From NCBI GenBank assembly GCA_016218905.1, contig JACRCS010000638.1, forward strand, positions 1-7,465: 7,465 nt of DNA, written 5' to 3'. Below the pieces are notes generated by a model, which ran no database searches, was not told where the DNA came from, and saw nothing but the letters and a program-made list of their open reading frames with translations. Position 1 is the stretch's first letter, and each line of letters begins with the position of its first letter. Below, piece by piece: positions 6,362-7,465 of the stretch. A program made the position numbers and the translations under genes. This stretch comes from Deltaproteobacteria bacterium. GTDB taxonomy: Bacteria; Desulfobacterota_C; Deferrisomatia; Deferrisomatales; JACRMM01.

Positions 6362-7465
6362 ATGGCGGAGTCCAGCAGGCTCAAAATGAATCTCCAGGTA
6401 CGGCCATCCCGGGCGAGCCAGGCGCAATTCCTCCTCTCCTGGGACCGCTTAGGCTTTCGCCTCCTGTTCTTCGGGGGACTGGCGCTCCTGTGGATCCTCC
6501 AGGGAAGGATGTTGCACCTGCCATGGCCGGAGCTCATCCGGGGCGAGCTGGCGGGCATCATGCCCTGGGCCTTCCTCGCCCCGATCGTGCTCTCCTCGAG
6601 CAGGCGCGTCCGGATCGAGAAGCTGGGCTTGGGGCGCACCCTGGCCGCCCATTTGCTGAGCATGGCCCTGGTCTTCATCCCCTACTGGCTCATACAGCGA
6701 GGGATCCTTCTACTCTGGGCCTGCTTCGCGTCGGGCTGGGAGGTCTCCCGTCTCTCCTTGCTCGTTCCAACGACGGAGAACCTGATCGGCAGCTTCTGCA
6801 ACGTGCCTTTCGTCTACCTCTTGATCCTCCTCGGGGCCGAAGCCATGGAGCACGCTCAGGCCCGGCGGGAGGAGGAGCTGCTGGCCGCGCGCCTGGCCAG
6901 CCAGCTCGCCGAGGCCCGACTGGCTCTCCTCCAGCGGCAGATCCACCCGCACTTCCTCTTCAACGCCCTCCAGGCGATCTCGACGCTTCTTCACCGCGAT
7001 CCCGCGACCGCGGACGGTCTCCTCGTGCGCCTGTCTGCGCTGCTTCGGGCCATGCTCGAGAACGCCTCGGGGCAGACCCTGAGCCTGCGGTCGGAGCTCG
7101 AGCTGACCCGAAAGTACCTGGATATCGAGCAGGTCCGGTTTGGAGACCGTCTTCGCGTCGAGTGGAGCGTCGACGAGTCGGTGCTCGATTGCCAGGTGCC
7201 CAGCCTGGTCGTGCTTCCGCTGGTGGAGAACGCCATTCGCCACGGGCTTTCGACGAAGGTGGGTCCGGGTCGATTGACGATCTCCGCGCGGCCTGAAGGG
7301 GCGTCACTTCTCCTGACCGTTCAGGACGACGGGTTGGGAGCGACTTTTCCCCTCCAGGACGGGGTGGGGATCGCGAATACTCGTGAGCGCCTCGAGGCGA
7401 TGTATCGCGGGCGCGCGTCGCTCGAGGTCGACACCGTGCCGGACGCCGGCTTCCGCGCCCGGATC
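6362..7465 (+). CDS. LytS/YehU-type sensor histidine kinase (C-terminus outside window)
   Basis: I translated this frame by hand; it is open from ATG 6362 to the right edge (368 codons, no stop). Hydrophobic segments at about 32-48, 66-79, 95-119 and 140-159 suggest four membrane helices with no large periplasmic loop. A charged helix (160-190) leads to the His_kinase domain (PF06580) with QIHPHFLFNAL; H197 in PHFLFN is the expected phospho-acceptor. The ATPase has the N box LVENAIRHG (N290), G1 box DDGLG (322-326) and G2 GVGIANTRERL (334-344), all characteristic of this family. Only the last strand or so is missing. Such kinases normally pair with a LytTR-type response regulator, often the next gene, which would lie past the edge. 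Neither possible start has a good ribosome site; ATG 6386 has AGCAGG 6 nt upstream and is a fair alternative. The gene lies 132 nt after the oxidoreductase on the same strand; shared regulation is possible but unproven. Confidence 0.92.
   Translation, partial: MAESSRLKMNLQVRPSRASQAQFLLSWDRLGFRLLFFGGLALLWILQGRMLHLPWPELIRGELAGIMPWAFLAPIVLSSSRRVRIEKLGLGRTLAAHLLSMALVFIPYWLIQRGILLLWACFASGWEVSRLSLLVPTTENLIGSFCNVPFVYLLILLGAEAMEHAQARREEELLAARLASQLAEARLALLQRQIHPHFLFNALQAISTLLHRDPATADGLLVRLSALLRAMLENASGQTLSLRSELELTRKYLDIEQVRFGDRLRVEWSVDESVLDCQVPSLVVLPLVENAIRHGLSTKVGPGRLTISARPEGASLLLTVQDDGLGATFPLQDGVGIANTRERLEAMYRGRASLEVDTVPDAGFRARI

Overview
The window is a GC-rich bacterial chromosome fragment with dense signalling genes. 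The GC-rich wobble positions and the mix of a Cache/PAS histidine kinase, an Rcp1-type receiver and a LytS-type kinase would suit an environmental lineage such as Acidobacteriota or another high-GC soil or sediment phylum. The sequence alone does not fix the taxonomy. There are no tRNA, rRNA, CRISPR or insertion-sequence signals.

Layout. Positions 1-3510 hold a minus-strand cluster of three tightly overlapping genes, read from 3510 leftwards. First is a membrane histidine kinase (periplasmic Cache-like sensor, PAS, HisKA, HATPase). Next is a single-domain Rcp1-like response regulator. Last is a protein starting with a receiver and a GAF domain that runs off the left edge. The 4-bp and 17-bp overlaps suggest translational coupling, so this is probably one phosphorelay unit. 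Positions 3511-3951 form a divergent intergenic region with two GC-rich inverted repeats and no convincing gene. From 3952 to 4221 there is a short reading frame with a good ribosome binding site and a signal-peptide-like start. Its coding signal seems to change frame twice, so I read it as a probable decayed secreted-protein gene.

Positions 4241-6229 encode the most unusual protein here, a 662-residue fusion. It has an N-terminal four-helix membrane domain with three histidines placed like haem ligands, followed by two tandem SagB/ThcOx-type nitroreductase modules. The two modules have lost complementary flavin-site motifs, which suggests a single-chain pseudodimer with one composite FMN site. 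By the positive-inside rule the catalytic part would face the periplasm. No thiazole/oxazole-peptide (TOMM) cyclodehydratase gene is visible nearby, so a role outside peptide modification is likely.

Positions 6362-7465 hold a LytS/YehU-type sensor kinase (four membrane helices, His_kinase domain, HATPase), cut by the right edge. An imperfect inverted repeat lies just before its start. It is on the same strand as the oxidoreductase, so it may sense a redox or envelope state linked to that enzyme, but this rests on proximity only.
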